Below, in pieces: positions 1-9,411 of a DNA stretch of 64,000 nt. The notes beneath the pieces were generated by a model. That model saw only the letters and a program-made list of their open reading frames with translations. It searched no databases and had not been told where the DNA came from. Where the stretch lies: NCBI GenBank assembly GCA_035373905.1, contig DAOSOK010000021.1:27716-91715 (forward strand), written 5' to 3'. A program made the position numbers and the translations under genes. The DNA is from Candidatus Ozemobacteraceae bacterium (lineage in GTDB: Bacteria; Muiribacteriota; Ozemobacteria; Ozemobacterales; Ozemobacteraceae). Numbering within the stretch: the first letter of the stretch is position 1; each line of letters opens with the position of its first letter.

Positions 1-2701
1 CCGCGCCCATGAAGCCGAACGGAATGCTCAGGGCTATGATGAACGGCGCCAGCAGCGATTCGAACTGGGACGCCATGACCATATAGACGAGTATACATCC
101 GAGTATGACCGCCTGCAGGAGCACCGAGAACGACTCGCGGCGCTGCTTTTCGTTCCCGGCGAATTTCCATGAGAATCCCGGCGGAATCGGCATCGATTCG
201 ATGATCGCCTTCGCGTCGTCGCTGACATCGCCCGAGCCGCGGCCGTAGACCTGGCCGGTGATCTGGATGTATCGCTCCTGCTCGTTGCGGGAGACGTTGG
301 TTGGCCCGAGTTCGTTCGAGATGCGGGCGACGTTGTCGAGCCGCACCACCTGGCCGGTCGGACTGATCAGCGGAACCCGGTCGAGATCCTCGATCCGGTC
401 GCGGTCTTCCGGCCGCAAGCGCACGACGATGTCGTATTCGTCGCCGCCCTCCTGGTATTTCACCGTGGTGTCGCCGCTGATGTAGGTTTCGACGGCGCTC
501 CCGATGTCCGACACGTTGAATCCGAGCGTTGCGGCCTTTTCCCGGTCGATGTTCACCTGCAATTCCGGCTGGGCGAGGTCCTGGTTGATCTCGAGATCGG
601 CGAGGCCGCGAATGGAAGACAGTCTCTCCTTGAGCCGGTTCGCCCACGCAAGGCCGGTCTTCAGGTCGTATCCATAGAGATTCAGGGTGAAACCGGCGCC
701 GGCCGTTCCCATCATGTTGGCCATGGGATCGCCCGAGTCGAAGTTGACGGTGATGCCCGGAATCTCCTCGATCAGGGGGCGCAGATCCTGGATGACGGTC
801 TTGACGCCGCGCCTACGCTTGTCTTTGGGAACGAGCATCACGCTAACCTGGCCGGCGTACGAAAAGTTCTTTGCGCCCGACATCGCGCCGCCCTGGCCCG
901 CCGATTTTCCGTACCGGACCACGAACGTCTTCAGTTCGGGAACGTTCTTTTTCACGATCTCGGCGATTCGCTGCCCGAACTGGCCCGTCACCTCGAACCG
1001 GGTGCCCACCGGACACTCGTATTTGATCGTGATGCGGCCCTGGTCCTGGTCCGGCATGAAATCCACCCCGACCAGCTTCACCAGGCCCAGCGACAGCACG
1101 AAGCATGCCATCAGGCAGCCGACGGTTTTCCAGCGATGGTTCAGAAGGGTGTCAAGGGTTTTGCCGTAGATGCTCTCGATTTTCTCGAGGAACTCGAACC
1201 GTGTCTTCACGACGGCATTCCCCTGGACTTTCGCCGGCTTCAGGATCTTCGAGCACATCATCGGCGTCAGCATCAGCGCCGAGATCAGAGAGGCCGACAG
1301 CGCCATTGTGATGATCATCGCCAGCTGGCCGAACATGATGTTGATCAGGCCGGTCGTGAAGATGATCGGCAGAAAGATGACGATGGTCGTCAGCGTCGAG
1401 GCCATGACCGACGTTCCCATCTCGACGGCGCCGGAAATGGCCGCCTCGCGCGATTTGACACCCCGTTCGAGGTAGCGCTTGATATTGTCGAGGATGACGA
1501 TCGAGTTGTCGACGACCATGCCGATGGCGATCGCGAGACTCGATAGCGATATCTGATTTAATGTATAATCGGCGAGATACATCAACAGAAATGTGATGAT
1601 CAGCGAGGTCGGAATCGTGGTGCAGATGATCAGGCTTCCGCGGATGTCGCGCAGGAAAAACATGATGACGAAGAACACCGCGATGCCGCCCAGCAGGACC
1701 GAGTCGCTCAGGTTGTCGATCGTGTTCTGGATGAACTCGGACGTGTCCATGATCATCTCGAGTTTCACATCGGGAGGCAGTTGGGCCTGGATCTCCGGCA
1801 GGGCCTCGCGCACCGCGGCGGCGACGCTGACGGTGTTGGCGCCGGACTGTTTCTGGACCATGATGCCGATGCCGGGTTTCCCGTTGATGTAGAACGCGTT
1901 GGACTTTTCGAGGAAATCATCCCTGATCTCGGCGACGTCGCCGAGGCGCACGACGCCGGGTTTCGTCGCGACGACGACCGATTTGAGATCATCGACGCGG
2001 GTGAACTTGCCGGGGGTGCGCGCGAGATACTCGAACTGCCCCTGCTTGATGGTGCCGCCGGGGTTGTCGACGTTCTGATTCCGGAGCAGGCCGACGATCT
2101 GGCTTCCCGACAGTCCCGTGGCCTGGACGCGCTCCCGATCGAGGTTCACGAGGACGCCGCGCTTGTCGCCGCCGATCTGCAGGGCAGTGGCAACGCCGGG
2201 AATGCGTTTGAGGGCATCGACGATTTTCCGGTCGGTGATCTTCTCGAGCTTTTCCCAGCTTTCATTCGCCGAGACGGAGAGCATCACGACGGGAATCATC
2301 GAGGTGTTGAACTTAAAGATGAACGGCTTGTCGGCATTGTCGGGAAGGCGGCGCGCGACGAGATCGAGCTTGTCGCGGATGTCGTTCGTCGCCGCATCGA
2401 GGTTGATGCCCCAGTTGAACTTCACCGTGACCATGGAAATGCCTTCCATCGACTGCGACGTGATTTCGTCGACGTTCTCGACGGTCGAGACGCTTTCCTC
2501 GATCGGCTCGGTGATGCTCGACTCGATTTCCCGCGGGCCGCAGCCCGTATACGTCGTGATGATGGTGACGGCAGGGATCTCGAAATTGGGCATCAGGTCG
2601 ACGCCCAGCTGGGTCCAGGAAAAGGCCCCGAGGATGATGGTGGCCAGAAACACCATCGTGGTGGTGACAGGCCATTTCACGCCATATATAGAGAGGTTCA
2701 T
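1..2701 (-). CDS. RND efflux transporter, HAE1/AcrB-like (3' end outside window)
   Basis: Inner-membrane proton-driven drug exporter of the RND superfamily. The frame stays open from the ATG at 2701 to the left edge, about 900 codons of a protein that is usually about 1030 residues, so only the C-terminal part is missing. The start reads M-N-L-S-I-Y-G-V followed by TM1. The permease signature GMVVDNSIVILDN sits near residues 393-405: the first relay aspartate (D398) is present but the second is Asn (N399), as in some HAE1 branches. Near the left edge the frame reads MASQFESLLAPF and SIPFGFMGA, typical of the second permease half. The ATG overlaps the stop of the upstream adaptor gene (ATGA), so the two are probably translationally coupled. 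It is the last seen gene of a tetR-tolC-adaptor-RND operon. Confidence 0.93.
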   Translation of the reverse strand, partial: MNLSIYGVKWPVTTTMVFLATIILGAFSWTQLGVDLMPNFEIPAVTIITTYTGCGPREIESSITEPIEESVSTVENVDEITSQSMEGISMVTVKFNWGINLDAATNDIRDKLDLVARRLPDNADKPFIFKFNTSMIPVVMLSVSANESWEKLEKITDRKIVDALKRIPGVATALQIGGDKRGVLVNLDRERVQATGLSGSQIVGLLRNQNVDNPGGTIKQGQFEYLARTPGKFTRVDDLKSVVVATKPGVVRLGDVAEIRDDFLEKSNAFYINGKPGIGIMVQKQSGANTVSVAAAVREALPEIQAQLPPDVKLEMIMDTSEFIQNTIDNLSDSVLLGGIAVFFVIMFFLRDIRGSLIICTTIPTSLIITFLLMYLADYTLNQISLSSLAIAIGMVVDNSIVILDNIKRYLERGVKSREAAISGAVEMGTSVMASTLTTIVIFLPIIFTTGLINIMFGQLAMIITMALSASLISALMLTPMMCSKILKPAKVQGNAVVKTRFEFLEKIESIYGKTLDTLLNHRWKTVGCLMACFVLSLGLVKLVGVDFMPDQDQGRITIKYECPVGTRFEVTGQFGQRIAEIVKKNVPELKTFVVRYGKSAGQGGAMSGAKNFSYAGQVSVMLVPKDKRRRGVKTVIQDLRPLIEEIPGITVNFDSGDPMANMMGTAGAGFTLNLYGYDLKTGLAWANRLKERLSSIRGLADLEINQDLAQPELQVNIDREKAATLGFNVSDIGSAVETYISGDTTVKYQEGGDEYDIVVRLRPEDRDRIEDLDRVPLISPTGQVVRLDNVARISNELGPTNVSRNEQERYIQITGQVYGRGSGDVSDDAKAIIESMPIPPGFSWKFAGNEKQRRESFSVLLQAVILGCILVYMVMASQFESLLAPFIIALSIPFGFMGA

Positions 2702-4029
2702 TTATCCCCCTCCATCAGGACCGGCTTGACCCGGATGCCGGTCTTCACCAGCTCGGCGCCCTGGGTGATGATCAGGTCGCCCGGCCGCAGCCCTTCGAGG
2801 ATCTGCGCGCGGGTTTCCTGGACGATGCCGACGCGAACCGGCTTGCGCACCGCCATTCCCTCGCTCGTGACGTGGATGACGGCTGTCTGGCCATTATGCG
2901 TGAGAAGCGCATCCTTGGGGACGACGACAGCATTTTTCTCGGTCTGGAGCGACAGGATGATCGTCGCATACATGCCCGAGCGCAGGACGATCTCGGGATT
3001 CTCGAGGACGACCTCGAACTGGCCCGTGCGGGTCTTCGAGGTGATGGCCGGGTAGACGCTCGTGACCATTCCCTTGAACTCGCGGTCGGCGAAGGTGTCG
3101 ACCCTGACCGACGCCTCGGTTTTCCCGGCCTGGAGCTGCATCAGGTCTTTCTCGACCAGGCTGCCGACCACCTTCACGCGGTTCATCTGCTCAAGCCGGA
3201 AGATCGGCTGGGCGGGGTTGGCCATGGCACCGGCATCGAGCACGCGCATGGTGATGCGACCGTCGAAGGGGGCTTTCACGAACGCGTTCTCACGCTGCAC
3301 CTCGGCGGCATGCAGGTTCGATTCGGCCTGGGCGAGCTGCGCCCTTCGGACCTTGAGGGTCACCTGGTTCGAGCGGATGGAGTCTTCCGCCTGGCGGATA
3401 TTGGTTTCGGCCGAGACGTTCTGGGCATCCGCCGCATCATACTGGGTCCTGACGTCATCGAGCTGCTGCTCGGAAACCGCCCCTTCCCGGAACAGTTCTT
3501 CATACCGCTTTTTCGTCGCGGCCATGTTGACCGCCTTCGCCTTCGCGGCCGCCGCCTGGGCCTTGGCTGAGACCAGGGCCGACTCGGATGTCTTGACCAG
3601 CACTTCCTGAACCTCGACCGAGGCCCTGGCGACCGTCACGGCAGCCTGAGCCTGTTCGAGCTGGGCGTCCAGGATCCGGTGGTCGATCTCGGCAAGCACG
3701 TCGCCTGATTTCACCACCGAGCTTTCACGGACGTTGACCTTGATGACCTCACCGCCGATCTTCGGATGGATGTCGGCGCCCTGGTAGGAAAGGATCTCGC
3801 CCGAGGTGCGCAGCTGCTGACTGATGTCGGAGGAGATCACCTTCTCGACGATGACGGGCTGGAGTTTCGAATCGTCGGTCTGCGCCGAAGCGGGCGTGAT
3901 GCCGGGCGTGCCCGGGAGCAGATAGAAAGGGAGAGGGAAAACGAAAGAAGAAGCCAACAGGGCCGTCGCCAGAAGCGACTTCGAGTATCCGCTCGGCGAG
4001 GCTTTCGAGAGCGCAGTCATAAATGACAT
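2698..4029 (-). CDS. RND periplasmic adaptor (membrane fusion protein)
   Basis: HlyD/AcrA-type adaptor linking the RND pump (1-2701) to the TolC-like channel (4048-5607). The 443-residue product has an N-terminal hydrophobic segment (about residues 18-40) ending in an A-x-A-type cleavage region. It then has a first lipoyl half (around GEVIKVNVRESSVVKSGDVL), a long alpha-helical hairpin rich in Ala and Gln (about 110-230), and a second lipoyl half (FVKAPFDGRITMRVLDAG). A beta-barrel and membrane-proximal domain follow. The ATG at 4029 has AAGGAG ten bases upstream. A second ATG three codons later is possible but too far from that site. It sits 18 bases after the TolC gene and overlaps the RND gene by four bases. 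Confidence 0.93.
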   Translation of the reverse strand: MSFMTALSKASPSGYSKSLLATALLASSFVFPLPFYLLPGTPGITPASAQTDDSKLQPVIVEKVISSDISQQLRTSGEILSYQGADIHPKIGGEVIKVNVRESSVVKSGDVLAEIDHRILDAQLEQAQAAVTVARASVEVQEVLVKTSESALVSAKAQAAAAKAKAVNMAATKKRYEELFREGAVSEQQLDDVRTQYDAADAQNVSAETNIRQAEDSIRSNQVTLKVRRAQLAQAESNLHAAEVQRENAFVKAPFDGRITMRVLDAGAMANPAQPIFRLEQMNRVKVVGSLVEKDLMQLQAGKTEASVRVDTFADREFKGMVTSVYPAITSKTRTGQFEVVLENPEIVLRSGMYATIILSLQTEKNAVVVPKDALLTHNGQTAVIHVTSEGMAVRKPVRVGIVQETRAQILEGLRPGDLIITQGAELVKTGIRVKPVLMEGDK

Positions 4030-4047
4030 ATTATATATAGCTCCTTC

Positions 4048-5607
4048 TTATTTATTGGGTGCCCGGGCCAGGAGTTCCCGTCCGAGCTTGCCGGTTGCGA
4101 GTCTGTAGGCGGCATAGGCCTGGTGGTAACTGAAGATCGCCTGGAGATACTGGAGGCGGGTGGCGAGGTAGGCATTCTCGGCATCGAACAGCTCAACCTG
4201 GGTGAACAGGCCGTTGCGGTACCGCACGCCGGCGAGCCGAAGCGCCTCTTCCGCCTGCTTCAGCGCTTCCCGCTGCGCGCTCACCACTTCCTTCGCCGTC
4301 TCGATGTTCAAAGACGCCTGTTTGATCTCGATGTTCGCCTTCACGATGGCTTCCTGGAGGGCGTTCTCGGCGATGGCCAGTTTCGCGTGGGCTTCCTTGA
4401 TCTTGCCCTTCCTCGAGCCGCCGTCGCTCAGGGTGAAGTTCGCCACGACGCCGGCTTTCCAGTAGCCCTTGCGCTCGTAATTCCCCATCGACGACTTCGA
4501 CGAGGGGTCCTGCACGCCGCTCTGGCCGAACATGCTGACGATGGGCTGATTCTCGCTTCGGGCCGACGCGATCCCCTGGCTGGCGAGCTGAACCCCCAGC
4601 CGCTTCATGCGCACGTCTTCGCGCAGCTCGAGCGCTTCGGAAGCATCTTTGACCGGATCGATCTCCAGATCGACCATGAGAAGACGGTCCTTTGTAGTGA
4701 GAACCGTGTTTTCAGGAAGGTCGAGCACGTTCAGCAGGTCGAGGAACGCAAGCTCCCTCGCGTTGGTTTTCTTTCGAAGATCGCTGCATGCCTGCGCCAG
4801 GCGGACATCCGCCCGCAGCACCTCGAACTGGGACACCTGCTTCTGGCGGAATCTGGCGTTCACCAGCGCGTGGTGCGCCTCGGCGAGCTCGAGATCCTTC
4901 TGGCCCACGCGCTCCGCCTCGCCTGCGAACAGCCAGGAGAGCCACAGCATGGTAGTCTCGAGCAGGACGCTCTGCCGGGTCAGCATGAGACCGGCGCCGG
5001 CAACCGATCGGCCAAGGCGTGCCGACCTGAGGGCCGAGCGATCCTTCCCGCTGAGATACAGCGGCTGGGTCACTTCGACATAGGCTGCCTGAGAATCTTT
5101 TTTTCCAAGGTCGATCGTTTTTCCGCCCGAAATGGTCTTGGCCACGTCATCGACGTGCGACTGCTGGAAATTTCCGGTGAGCCTGGCTCCGGAGATTGCC
5201 CTGGCCTGCAGAACCTGGGCATCAGCGCTCTCGACCTGCTGAGCCGAGCCGATGATCGTGCGATTCCGCTCGAGCGCCAGGAGCAGCACCTGGGCAAGAT
5301 GGATGTCCTCGATCTTCACGGGGCCGGACGACGTGTCGATGACGGGAAGATTCTTCAGACTTTCATAGAACTCGTTCATCGTCTGCTTCGGAACCACATC
5401 CTGGACGTCGCTGGAATCGGCACTTCCAGATTCGGCAGTCTGCGCCGGGGCATCGGCCAGATCGGGTGTTTCACTGGCGATCTCGCGAACATCGCCGGTC
5501 GGCGGTTCCCTCCGCTCCGTTTGTGCGATCGTCGGAGCGGTGATGCAGGTCAGCATGAAAAGGCCGCACAGGAGTGTTCGGAAAACCGGGGTTCGAATCG
5601 CGGACAT
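4048..5607 (-). CDS. TolC family outer-membrane efflux protein
   Basis: Outer-membrane channel of the first tripartite efflux system. From the chosen start (MSAIRTPVFR) the product is 519 residues with a signal peptide (hydrophobic stretch ending TIAQ). A low-complexity linker rich in D, E, S and A follows, then two OEP repeats. These repeats show Q-rich and A-rich helices, for example SLNIETAKEVVSAQREALKQ and LRLAGVRYRNGLFTQVELFD, the latter typical of the second TolC repeat. The start at 5607 has GGAGG seven bases upstream. A longer frame to 5676 would overlap the regulator and lacks a signal peptide at its N-terminus. The gene follows the broken tetR gene by 14 bases. Confidence 0.92.
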   Translation of the reverse strand: MSAIRTPVFRTLLCGLFMLTCITAPTIAQTERREPPTGDVREIASETPDLADAPAQTAESGSADSSDVQDVVPKQTMNEFYESLKNLPVIDTSSGPVKIEDIHLAQVLLLALERNRTIIGSAQQVESADAQVLQARAISGARLTGNFQQSHVDDVAKTISGGKTIDLGKKDSQAAYVEVTQPLYLSGKDRSALRSARLGRSVAGAGLMLTRQSVLLETTMLWLSWLFAGEAERVGQKDLELAEAHHALVNARFRQKQVSQFEVLRADVRLAQACSDLRKKTNARELAFLDLLNVLDLPENTVLTTKDRLLMVDLEIDPVKDASEALELREDVRMKRLGVQLASQGIASARSENQPIVSMFGQSGVQDPSSKSSMGNYERKGYWKAGVVANFTLSDGGSRKGKIKEAHAKLAIAENALQEAIVKANIEIKQASLNIETAKEVVSAQREALKQAEEALRLAGVRYRNGLFTQVELFDAENAYLATRLQYLQAIFSYHQAYAAYRLATGKLGRELLARAPNK

Positions 5608-5621
5608 GTGTTCTGCCTCCG

Positions 5622-6219
5622 TCACTTGTTGGGTCGTTTGCCTGACGAGAGCAGACTCAGTAGGACATCGCTGCATCTGTCGGCCGTCAGGGTGGGCACG
5701 TCGAACAACTGAAACTTCATGTTCAGGTCGAAAACCTGGTGGAAGATGATGGCCATCTGCATCGGGGAAAGGGTGTCAGAGAACTCCCCGCTTTCGATGC
5801 CTTCCTTGAAGAACACCGCAAAAAATTCAAGCCGTTCCCGCATCTTTTTCATCATGCGCTTAGCAAGGGATGAATCATGGCTCGTGGCGCGCTTGCGCAG
5901 GATGAACTGCTGGATCATCGGACCGTTGCGGGTGAACACGTCGATCTGGAGTTGGACGAGCTTTCGCAGGCGCTCGCGGATGCCGTCAGGGCCGTCGATG
6001 ATCTCCCGTGCGCGCAACATCCATTTCTCGGAGCCGTCGAACATGCACTGGATGAACAGATCATCCTTGCTCTTGAAATAGAGGTACAGAGTGCCCTTGG
6101 TGATATCCGCCTGCTTCGCGACTTCGTCGAGCGTGGTTTCGATACCCGATATCGTTGAACAGCCTGAGGGCAACCTCGAGAATTTTCGTCTTTTTCTCCT
6201 TCACCTGGGAACTGGCCAC
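5622..6219 (-). pseudogene. TetR family regulator with a frameshift in the HTH region
   Basis: Probable local repressor of the efflux operon. A GTG at 6219 with AAGGAG five bases upstream opens a frame reading KKTKILEVALRLFNDIGY, the normal start of a TetR DNA-binding domain. The rest, ETTLDEVAKQADITKGTLYL and YFKSKDDLF plus a normal ligand domain of about 130 residues, is in another frame. The switch point is close to 6141. Either one extra base or two missing bases would explain it. Loss of two fits better, because TetR proteins normally have two residues between G-Y/F and the T-[ST]-[LV] of this loop. Restored length would be about 199 residues. The only continuous frame starts at 6173 and lacks helix 1. 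This may be a real lesion or an assembly error. Confidence 0.85.
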
Positions 6220-6284
6220 GATATCTCCTTTTGAAATCCGGCATCGAACGTGAATCCTGGCACTCTACGCGATACCGAACGATA

Positions 6285-6306
6285 TATGACTGAACGGTCA
6301 GTCATA
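6285..6306. promoter_or_regulatory. Palindromic TetR-type operator between the divergent efflux operons
   Basis: Perfect inverted repeat TATGACTGA-ACGG-TCAGTCATA: 9-bp arms around a 4-bp centre. TGACTGA...TCAGTCA is the form of many AcrR/TtgR-type operators. It lies 66 bases upstream of the tetR GTG and 122 bases upstream of the marR ATG, so it could control either direction. No other strong palindrome was seen in 6220-6427. Confidence 0.8.
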
Positions 6307-6370
6307 ATACAGCAACGCCGGACAATATGCAATACCCTCGCGGTCGAAGTGACATTTCCAAGCCACAACC

Positions 6371-6400
6371 TTGACAAACACAGGAAATTATTATTTCATA
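6371..6400 (+). promoter_or_regulatory. Candidate promoter of the marR efflux operon
   Basis: A consensus -35 hexamer TTGACA (6371-6376) is followed by an AT-rich stretch. The -10 is weak: TTCATA at 6395-6400 with 18-base spacing, or TATTTC at 15 bases. Transcription from here would start about 20 bases before the marR ATG at 6428. Confidence 0.4.
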
Positions 6401-6427
6401 CGTAAACTTTTTAGAGGCGAACTATTT

Positions 6428-6898
6428 ATGTCGAAAGATTCCGTCGAGCTGTTCCATTCCCTGATCCAGACGACCAAGACCGTCGTGCGAAGCGTGTTCG
6501 CGGGCAGCGGTCTCGGCCCCCACACCGGCCTGACCGGGCCCCAGTTCGGATTGCTGGCCACACTCCATCGCAAAGGGCCGCTTTCCCCTTCGGAAATGTG
6601 CGAAATCATGATGGTGACCCCCGCCAACATCACGGGCATGATCTCCCGCCTGAAAAAACTCGGGCTCGTCGAGCGGCGGCGCCTGAGCAGCGACAGGCGC
6701 TGTCTGAAAATCGATCTCTCCCCGCAGGGCCGGGAAAAGATCGTAAGCCTTATCCCCATCTGGCAGAAATCGGCCGACTCGTGTTTCTCACGGTTCCCGG
6801 CCGGCCAGCGGCGCGCGCTCATCGACCTTCTCGAGACGTTCCGCGAATCCGTCATCGCATCATCCCATGCAACCGCCCACTCAGGAGGGGACGAATGA
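6428..6898 (+). CDS. MarR family transcriptional regulator
   Basis: Winged-helix repressor or activator, the likely regulator of the plus-strand efflux operon that it heads. The 156-residue product has the MarR core: LTGPQFGLLATLHRKGPLSP, the recognition-helix region EIMMVTPANITGMISRLKKL, and the wing GLVERRRLSSDRRCLKIDLS with the conserved D-R-R. The start at 6428 (MSKDSVELF) has GAGG about nine bases upstream. The frame is open to 6371, but the extra N-terminus overlaps the candidate promoter and does not match the family. Its stop overlaps the ATG of the next gene (ATGA at 6895). MarR proteins heading efflux operons usually respond to phenolic or aromatic ligands; the ligand here cannot be read from sequence. 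Confidence 0.93.
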   Translation: MSKDSVELFHSLIQTTKTVVRSVFAGSGLGPHTGLTGPQFGLLATLHRKGPLSPSEMCEIMMVTPANITGMISRLKKLGLVERRRLSSDRRCLKIDLSPQGREKIVSLIPIWQKSADSCFSRFPAGQRRALIDLLETFRESVIASSHATAHSGGDE

Positions 6899-8304
6899 CA
6901 CACTCATCTCACAAACGGTCCATCCATGCGTTTTTCCTGCTTTTTCTCGCCACCGGCGCGCTCGTGCGGGCCGAAGACGCGCCCCCTGGAACTCCGAACC
7001 ACCAGCATCCCGCATCGATGACCATTCCGATGGAAGCAGTCGAGACGGGGCACGGCGCATTCGTCGCGATTCCGCCCGAACTCACGCTCGAGGACTGCCT
7101 GAAGCTCGCCGCCGGGAACAACCGCACCGTTCTCGCCAGTCGCGCACGCACATCGGCGGGACGCGCGAAGGCGAACCAGGTGTTTCGCACCCAGTTGCCG
7201 AACGCCAGTGTGTCGGCCCAGGACACGAAATACCGGGAACCCACCTCCCCCACCCTCAGCGACCGACAGGATGCGCAGCGGTTGTCCCTGACCGAGACAT
7301 TCCAGCCGTTCGGCCGATACCGCTCCCAGAGCAGGGCGGCGAATGCCTCGGTCGACGCGGCCGTCGCCGACGAACGACGCACCCTGGTCGATGTTTCGTT
7401 CCAGGTATCGAAGGCCTTTTACGACATGGTTCTCGCCGATGACCTGATCCGGGTCGCCTCGGATTCGGTCGACCAGCGGCAGAAGCATCGCGACCACACG
7501 CAGCGGCTCGTCGACGCGGGAACGGCGCCCCGGTTCGACCTCCTTCGGGCGGAGGTCCAGTTGTCGGCGGCCCGCCCCGCCCTGATCAAAGCAGTTCACA
7601 GCCGGTCGACGGCTCTCGCCGACCTCCTTCACCTGCTCGGCCTCGATCCGTCGGCGCAGCCCGCCGTCGTCGGTTCGTTCCCGGCCGAGTTCCCGCCGCT
7701 CCCGCTCGATGAAGACCGGGCGATCCAGCTCGCCTGTGAACAGCGGCCCGATCTCGCTGCCGCCATGGCCTCTGAAGAAGCCGCCCGCCACCAGGTCAAT
7801 GTCGCCCGCCAGGCGCTCCAGCCCAGCGTCCAGCTGAACGGCACCTACGAGCGCACCCGCGGGGCGCGAGCTCCGATCGGCAGCTACCGTGACAACTGGC
7901 TGACGACCGTCGGACTCATCTACCCGGTGTTCGACTCCGGCCTGTCGCAAGCACAGCGGGATGAAGCGAAAGCAGCCTACGAACAGGCCAGGCTCAGCAC
8001 CGAGAATATCCTTTCCACCCTCCGTGTCGATATCCGCAAGGCCATCGCCGGTGTGAAGGAGGCCGAAGAGGTGTTCGCCTCCCAGGAGAAGAACGTCGAG
8101 CAGGCACAGGAAGCGCTCAGCATTGCGCAGGTTGCCTACGATACCGGTGCCAAAACGGCCCTCGACGTTCTCGACTCGGAAGTCGCCCTCACCCAGGCGC
8201 GCACCCTTCGAGCTCAGGCCCTTCACCAGCGCGCCGTCGCGATGGCTCAGCTGACCCGCGCCATCGGCCTCCTGCCGGAACCACTCCGGAACGCCGCTCG
8301 TTGA
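6895..8304 (+). CDS. TolC family outer-membrane efflux protein (second system)
   Basis: Outer-membrane channel of the second efflux system, 469 residues. The start at 6895 overlaps the marR stop and has GGAGGGG upstream. It opens with a signal peptide (MTHSSHKRS, then AFFLLFLATGALVRA). The mature part begins with ELTLEDCLKLAAGNNRTVLA, the typical first TolC helix. It shows the two OEP repeats, with SLTETFQPFGRYRSQSRAAN in the first and QVAYDTGAKTALDVLDSEVA near the end. It is unlike the 4048-5607 TolC in linker and length, so it is not a recent duplicate. Thirty-nine bases separate it from the adaptor gene. Confidence 0.92.
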   Translation: MTHSSHKRSIHAFFLLFLATGALVRAEDAPPGTPNHQHPASMTIPMEAVETGHGAFVAIPPELTLEDCLKLAAGNNRTVLASRARTSAGRAKANQVFRTQLPNASVSAQDTKYREPTSPTLSDRQDAQRLSLTETFQPFGRYRSQSRAANASVDAAVADERRTLVDVSFQVSKAFYDMVLADDLIRVASDSVDQRQKHRDHTQRLVDAGTAPRFDLLRAEVQLSAARPALIKAVHSRSTALADLLHLLGLDPSAQPAVVGSFPAEFPPLPLDEDRAIQLACEQRPDLAAAMASEEAARHQVNVARQALQPSVQLNGTYERTRGARAPIGSYRDNWLTTVGLIYPVFDSGLSQAQRDEAKAAYEQARLSTENILSTLRVDIRKAIAGVKEAEEVFASQEKNVEQAQEALSIAQVAYDTGAKTALDVLDSEVALTQARTLRAQALHQRAVAMAQLTRAIGLLPEPLRNAAR

Positions 8305-8343
8305 CCCAGGTCCACGGCGAGTTACTATATATTTAGGAATATT

Positions 8344-9411
8344 ATGAACAGTCACACTTCCAGCAGAACCTTGATCCCTGCAGTTGCTGCTCTGATCCTG
8401 TTTCCCCTTGCATCTCCGGCGTTGCCGCCCACACCCGATCCCGGCAAGGCGGCACCAGTCACGGCGTCCGTCGCATCCGCTTCGGCGCACCATCAGGAAG
8501 CCGGTTCCCTGACGACCATGGGCGAGCTGATCGGAGAAGTCGGGCCGATGCGCAAGGTCGCCCTCGCGTTCAAGGTGAGCGGGCGGATCGAGCAGGTTCC
8601 CCTGTTCGCCGGAGACGCGGCGACGGCGGCCGCGCCGATCGCCACGCTCGAGCCGCGCGATTTCGAACTGTCGGTAGAACAGGCCGCCGCGGCTCTCGAA
8701 GCCGGCCGAGCCCGCCTCCGCCAGCTCGAGACGGGCTCCCGCCCCGAGGAAAAGCGCACGGCAGACGAGAATCTGAAGCAATCCCAGGCCAACTGGGAGA
8801 ACGCGAAAGCGGACCTGGCGAGAAACGCCGACCTGTTCAAGGCCGGGGCGCTGTCGAAGCAGGCTCTCGACGCCGCCGAGGCGAAGGCCAAGGTGACCGA
8901 GGCCCAGTATCTCGCCCTGCGCGCCCAGAAATCGCTCGTCGACCAGGGGCCACGCCTCGAGGAGAAAGACGTCGCCCGCGCCACGATTCGCCAGCAGGAA
9001 GCCGCGCTCCAGCTCGCGAAACAGCAACTCGAATACGCAACGCTTCGCGCACCGTTCGCCGGCGTCGTCGCCCAGCGCCACCTCGATGAGGGCTCCTACG
9101 TCACCCCCGCCGCGCCGGTCTTCACGTTCATGCAGGTCGATCCCGTCAAACTCAACGTCGAGTGTCCCGAACGCTTCGTCCCGGCCCTGTCGGCCGGACT
9201 GCAGGCCGTTGTGACCGTCGACGCCCTTCCCGGGCGCCAGTTCACCGGCACCCTCGAGCGCACGCCCGCCGCGATCGATTCGAAGACCCGGTCCGCAAAC
9301 GCCGAAATCATCGTTTCCAATCCAGAAGGCATCCTCAAGCCGGGCATGTTCGCCCGCGTGAAATTTCTGAATCCCGCTGAATCCCGGCCAGAACAAGGAG
9401 GCCGGAAGTGA
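8344..9411 (+). CDS. RND periplasmic adaptor (second system)
   Basis: Adaptor of the second efflux system, 355 residues, shorter than its counterpart at 2698-4029. It has an N-terminal signal segment (residues about 10-27), then a linker rich in P, A and S. The lipoyl domain is split around a short helical hairpin (LRQLETGSRPEEKRTADENL), and its second half is YATLRAPFAGVVAQRHLDEG. The C-terminal beta-barrel includes GILKPGMFARVKF, a typical adaptor ending. The start has AGGA six bases upstream inside an AT-rich patch (8325-8343). Its stop overlaps the GTG of the RND gene (GTGA at 9408). Confidence 0.92.
   Translation: MNSHTSSRTLIPAVAALILFPLASPALPPTPDPGKAAPVTASVASASAHHQEAGSLTTMGELIGEVGPMRKVALAFKVSGRIEQVPLFAGDAATAAAPIATLEPRDFELSVEQAAAALEAGRARLRQLETGSRPEEKRTADENLKQSQANWENAKADLARNADLFKAGALSKQALDAAEAKAKVTEAQYLALRAQKSLVDQGPRLEEKDVARATIRQQEAALQLAKQQLEYATLRAPFAGVVAQRHLDEGSYVTPAAPVFTFMQVDPVKLNVECPERFVPALSAGLQAVVTVDALPGRQFTGTLERTPAAIDSKTRSANAEIIVSNPEGILKPGMFARVKFLNPAESRPEQGGRK

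Noticed and set aside
1781..3055. Long plus-strand frames opposite the RND and adaptor genes
   Set aside because: They are antisense shadows of GC-rich genes: Asp/Arg/Gly-rich, no ribosome sites, no domains.
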